From Sphingomonadales bacterium (GTDB lineage Bacteria; Pseudomonadota; Alphaproteobacteria; Sphingomonadales; Sphingomonadaceae): DNA of 14,872 nt. The position numbers were made by a program, and so were the translations under genes. The notes under the pieces are model-generated. The model did no database searches, was not told where the DNA came from, and saw only the letters and a list, made by a program, of their open reading frames with translations. The DNA lies in contig RDXA01000364.1 in the NCBI GenBank assembly GCA_004292705.1, forward strand, positions 1-14,872. The letters run 5' to 3'. Of this stretch, positions 12,485 to 14,872 are shown in pieces (positions within the stretch are counted from its first letter, which is position 1; the number at the start of each line of letters is the position of its first letter).

Positions 12485-13087
12485 ATGCAGCCCCTCACCC
12501 GCGTCGAAGGCCGCGCCATCCCGCTTGGCCTCAAGAATGTCGATACCGACATCATCATCCCGGCCAAATGGCTCAAGACGGTTCGCCGCGAAGGACTTGG
12601 CGCGGGCGCGTTCGAGACGATCCGGGCCGAACCCGGGAATGTCTTCGACGACCCTGCCTATGCCGGGGCCAGCATCCTGATCGCAGGCGACAATTTCGGT
12701 TGCGGTTCAAGCCGCGAGCACGCCGCCTGGGCGCTGGGCGATCTGGGGCTGCGGGTGGTGATCGCGCCGAGCTTCTCGGACATCTTCTCGGGCAATGCGG
12801 TCAAGAACGGAATCCTGCCAGTGGTGTTGCCGCAGGATGCGGTTGACCGGCTGCTGGAGGTGGCGCGCGAGGGCCAGCCGATCAGCGTCGATCTGGAGAG
12901 CGAGACTGTCACCACCCCGTATCAGGATCGTTACACCTTCATCCTCGACCCGTTCCGGCGTCATTGCCTGTTGAACGGGCTCGACGAGGTCGGGCTGACG
13001 ATGGCACGGGGCGAGGCGATCGGCAGCTTCGAAGCAGCGCGCACCGCCGCCCAGCCGTGGCTGATGCGCGGCACCGCTGCTGCCTGA
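12485..13087 (+). CDS. leuD: 3-isopropylmalate dehydratase small subunit LeuD
   Basis: LeuD is the swivel-domain partner of LeuC. The 200-aa product begins M-Q-P-L-T-R-V-E-G-R-A-I-P-L and has the conserved N-V-D-T-D-I-I-I-P-A-K substrate loop and F-G-C73-G-S-S-R-E-H-A-A-W-A-L, both diagnostic, then A-P-S-F-S-D-I-F-S-G-N-A-V-K-N-G. Length is as usual for bacterial LeuD. GAAGGACG lies just upstream of the ATG. It follows the small membrane-peptide gene by 26 bp and precedes the quinone oxidoreductase by 25 bp. Confidence 0.97.
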   Translation: MQPLTRVEGRAIPLGLKNVDTDIIIPAKWLKTVRREGLGAGAFETIRAEPGNVFDDPAYAGASILIAGDNFGCGSSREHAAWALGDLGLRVVIAPSFSDIFSGNAVKNGILPVVLPQDAVDRLLEVAREGQPISVDLESETVTTPYQDRYTFILDPFRRHCLLNGLDEVGLTMARGEAIGSFEAARTAAQPWLMRGTAAA

Positions 13088-13112
13088 AACACATCACTTG
13101 GGAGAGGACATC

Positions 13113-14046
13113 ATGAAAGCCATTCGCACCCACCAGACCGGCGGGCCGGAAACCCTGACGCTCGACGAGATCGAGGCGCCCACACCCGGCAAGGGCGAAG
13201 TGCTGGTCGCGGTCAAGGCCTGCGCGATCAACTATCCCGACGGGCTCATCATCCGCGACATGTATCAGTTCAAACCGCAGCGCCCCTTCTCGCCCGGCGG
13301 TGAGATTTCGGGCGTGATCGAAGCGGTTGGCGACGGCGTCGAGGGCTTCAAGGTCGGTGACAAGGTGCTCGCCGGGATCGGCAATGGGGGTCTGGCCGAA
13401 AAGGTTGTTGTGCCTGCAGGCCGGATGTTTGCTGTGCCGGACGGGGTGCCGTTCGAGAAGGCGGCGAGCCTGCTGATGACCTACGGCACCACCATCCACG
13501 GCCTCAAGGACCGGGGCCGGATCAAGGCGGGCGAGACCCTCGTCCAGTTCGACACCGCCCCGCCCCCGCGCGCCAAGCATGCCCGCACCGGCTGCGCCTC
13601 AGGCGAAGTCGCCCGCAAGGCCGGGGCGGACGAGGTGGTGATCTACCCCCGCGAGGCGATGGACAAGGATGCCTCCAAGGCGCTTGCAGAAGCCTTCAAG
13701 GCGGCCTGCGGCCCCAACGGCGCCAACATCGTCTACGACATTGTCGGCGGGCAATATTCCGAGCCTGCCCTGCGCGCGATTGCGTGGGAGGGCCGCTTTC
13801 TCGTGGTCGGCTTCCCCGCCGGGATTGCCAAGATGCCCTTGAACCTCACTCTGCTGAAGTCCTGCGACATCTGCGGCGTGTTCTGGGGTGCCTTCACCGC
13901 ACGCGAGCCCGAAGCCTTCCGTGCGCAGGTGAATGAGCTGTTTGCACTGATGCAGGCCGGCAAGATCGACCCGCTGGTGAGCGAGACCTTCCCCCTCGCC
14001 CGCGCCGGGCGAGGCGGTGGGCAAGCTGGTCGTCACCATGGATTAG
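13113..14046 (+). pseudogene. NADPH:quinone oxidoreductase (zinc-free MDR family), damaged
   Basis: The ATG at 13113 with GGAGAGG upstream begins M-K-A-I-R-T-H-Q-T-G-G-P-E-T-L, a standard quinone oxidoreductase N-terminus, and the GroES-like domain is intact to about residue 140. Two defects follow. First, the segment after G-E-T-L at about 13537-13610 should hold the NADPH-binding G-A-A-G-G-V-G motif and following helix. It reads V-Q-F-D-T-A-P-P-P-R-A-K-H-A instead and is roughly 14 residues short, with no motif in the other forward frames. Second, at 14007-14012 one extra base shifts the frame: removing it restores A-G-E-A-V-G-K-L-V-V-T-M-D and TAG at 14044-14046. Read literally, the frame runs on to 14102 through a terminator-like hairpin. 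It cannot bind NADPH as sequenced. It is a pseudogene or an assembly error. Confidence 0.8.
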
Positions 14047-14052
14047 CCCCTT

Positions 14053-14086
14053 GCGCGCGCGGCTTCCTGCTTGAAGCCGCGCGCGC
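14053..14086 (+). terminator. Strong hairpin after the leuCD / oxidoreductase run
   Basis: A perfect 14-bp stem (14053-14066 with 14073-14086, GC-rich with GGCTTC/GAAGCC nearest the loop) closes a 6-base loop, seven bases after the expected TAG at 14046. There is no good T-run after it, so termination may need Rho or be partial. Its position supports 14046 as the original gene end. Confidence 0.65.
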
Positions 14087-14134
14087 GCACCTCTATCGCT
14101 GATGCCGGATCGTACGGCCAAGGGACACAGATCA

Positions 14135-14458
14135 ATGACCGATTTCAAGGACCGCGAACGCGCCGAAGAGGCCCATTTCGCGCTCGAAGGGGAAACCGCA
14201 TTCCGCGTCGCGGCGCGCCGCAACAAGCTGCTGGGCGAATGGGCGGCCGGGCTGATGAAGCTCACTCCGGAAGAAACCGATGCCTATCGCAAGGCTGTGG
14301 TGCAGGCCGATTTCGAAGAATCGGGCGATGAAGACGTGGTGCGCAAGCTGCTAGGCGATCTCACCGCTGCGCAGGCCGATGTCAGCGAGGCCGACATTCG
14401 TGCCAAGCTGGAGGAAATGGCCATCGAGGCGCGGCGCCAGCTGCTCGGCGGGATTTGA
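14135..14458 (+). CDS. F1Fo-ATPase inhibitor zeta subunit (DUF1476 family)
   Basis: The zeta subunit of alphaproteobacteria (first shown in Paracoccus) binds F1 and blocks ATP hydrolysis while allowing synthesis. From the ATG at 14135 the product has 107 aa: M-T-D-F-K-D-R-E-R-A-E-E-A-H-F-A, the conserved A-R-R-N-K-L-L-G-E-W-A-A, V-V-Q-A-D-F-E-E-S-G-D-E-D-V-V-R-K, and E-A-D-I-R-A-K-L-E-E-M. These are hallmarks of the family. An in-frame ATG at 14102 would add 11 residues. 14135 is preferred because homologues start with M-T-x-F-D-D-R and AAGGGA lies about 11 bases upstream. bolA follows after 10 bases. Confidence 0.92.
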   Translation: MTDFKDRERAEEAHFALEGETAFRVAARRNKLLGEWAAGLMKLTPEETDAYRKAVVQADFEESGDEDVVRKLLGDLTAAQADVSEADIRAKLEEMAIEARRQLLGGI

Positions 14459-14468
14459 TCCCGTGCCG

Positions 14469-14696
14469 ATGAGTGCCAGCGCGATCGAAGCTGCGATTCT
14501 CGCGGCCCTGCCGGGCGCCACCGTCGAGCTGAGAGATCTGGCGGGCGATGATGATCACTGGGCGGCAACCGTCACCGCACCGCAATTCGCGGGCCTCAGC
14601 CGCGTAGCCCAGCACAAGCTCGTCTATGCCGCGTTCGGCGGACGCATGGGCGGAGAACTGCACGCCTTGCAAGTCACCACCGCGGTCCCCAAATAA
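14469..14696 (+). CDS. bolA: BolA family protein
   Basis: This 75-aa protein is a short BolA-type partner of monothiol glutaredoxins, forming [2Fe-2S]-bridged complexes used in iron sensing and Fe-S delivery. Visible signatures are G-D-D-D-H-W-A-A-T-V-T-A, S-R-V-A-Q-H-K-L-V-Y-A-A-F and G-G-R-M-G-G-E-L-H-A-L-Q. A GTG at 14463, two codons earlier in frame, is an alternative start. The ATG begins M-S-A-S-A-I-E-A-A-I. It is followed 40 bp later by a CGFS glutaredoxin gene on the same strand, the expected functional partner. Confidence 0.93.
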   Translation: MSASAIEAAILAALPGATVELRDLAGDDDHWAATVTAPQFAGLSRVAQHKLVYAAFGGRMGGELHALQVTTAVPK

Positions 14697-14736
14697 TTCG
14701 CAACAATCACCCAACCCATCAGGGGCGCAACGCACC

Positions 14737-14872
14737 ATGTCCGACGCCAATTCCCGTATTTCCGATCTCGTCACCAGCAATGATGTTGTGCTGTTCATGA
14801 AGGGCACCCCGCTCTTCCCGCAATGCGGTTTCTCCAGCCGCGCGGTGGCGATCCTCGACCATTGCGGTGTGG
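14737..14872 (+). CDS. grxD: Monothiol glutaredoxin Grx4 (CGFS), 3' end outside window
   Basis: Grx4-type glutaredoxins bind a [2Fe-2S] cluster with glutathione and pass it on, often together with BolA. The visible 45 residues begin M-S-D-A-N-S-R-I-S-D-L-V, then V-V-L-F-M-K-G-T-P and the CGFS active site C30-G-F-S33, all diagnostic. AGGGGCG lies upstream of the ATG. The frame is open at the window edge and should continue for about 60 more residues. Confidence 0.95.
   Translation, partial: MSDANSRISDLVTSNDVVLFMKGTPLFPQCGFSSRAVAILDHCGV

Noticed and set aside
12939..13580. 213-codon minus-strand frame over leuD and the oxidoreductase
   Set aside because: Antisense shadow, open only because of high GC. 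It reads oddly at the oxidoreductase defect but has no family features.

Overview
The window looks like chromosomal DNA from a pigmented, GC-rich alphaproteobacterium, most likely order Sphingomonadales (Erythrobacter, Porphyrobacter or Novosphingobium type). This rests on the crtW/crtZ carotenoid pair, the zeta-type ATPase inhibitor (DUF1476), the BolA plus CGFS-glutaredoxin pair, and overall protein similarity. I see no insertion sequence, prophage, CRISPR array, tRNA or rRNA.

Layout. Positions 1-1133 (minus strand) hold the 5' part of rimP, which carries a frameshift in this sequence, and a PilZ-domain protein. Positions 1306-6090 are a phage-shock-protein (Psp) envelope-stress locus. pspF runs on the minus strand. 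Divergent from it, a near-perfect sigma-54 promoter at 2453-2468 drives a plus-strand run of small, tightly packed genes: a 61-aa membrane or exported peptide, pspA (with an open in-frame 97-codon stretch in front of it), pspB, pspC, five more small PspB-like proteins, and a 58-aa membrane protein with a GTG start. Positions 6133-7019 hold a SufE-like protein and a VOC/glyoxalase-fold protein. Positions 7016-8358 (minus) hold crtZ and crtW, overlapping by ATGA, which suggests ketolated and hydroxylated carotenoids such as astaxanthin. Positions 8507-10225 encode an exported protein with Calx-beta and DUF11-like domains. A hotdog thioesterase (minus) follows. Then come leuC, a 58-aa membrane peptide and leuD (leucine biosynthesis), a damaged NADPH:quinone oxidoreductase gene and a strong hairpin. 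The window ends with the F1Fo-ATPase inhibitor zeta subunit, bolA and the start of a monothiol glutaredoxin gene.

How the parts work together. The most interesting region is the enlarged psp operon. PspF with sigma-54 should switch it on under membrane stress. PspA, PspB and PspC form the known core. The five extra proteins each pair one N-terminal membrane helix with a short coiled coil and the motif [V/L]-E-R-I-[V/A]-T-D, followed in three of them by E-I-[E/D]-A-L-R and in a fourth by the variant Q-I-E-A-L-R. A similar tail ends PspC, and an E-I-E-A-L-R copy lies in the open stretch in front of PspA. This looks like a family of PspB-type membrane adaptors made by repeated duplication, coupled by stop/start overlaps and probably made together with PspA.

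Two genes (rimP and the quinone oxidoreductase) contain indels relative to what their families require. Either these are genuine pseudogenes or the assembly has errors here, and I cannot tell which from sequence alone.
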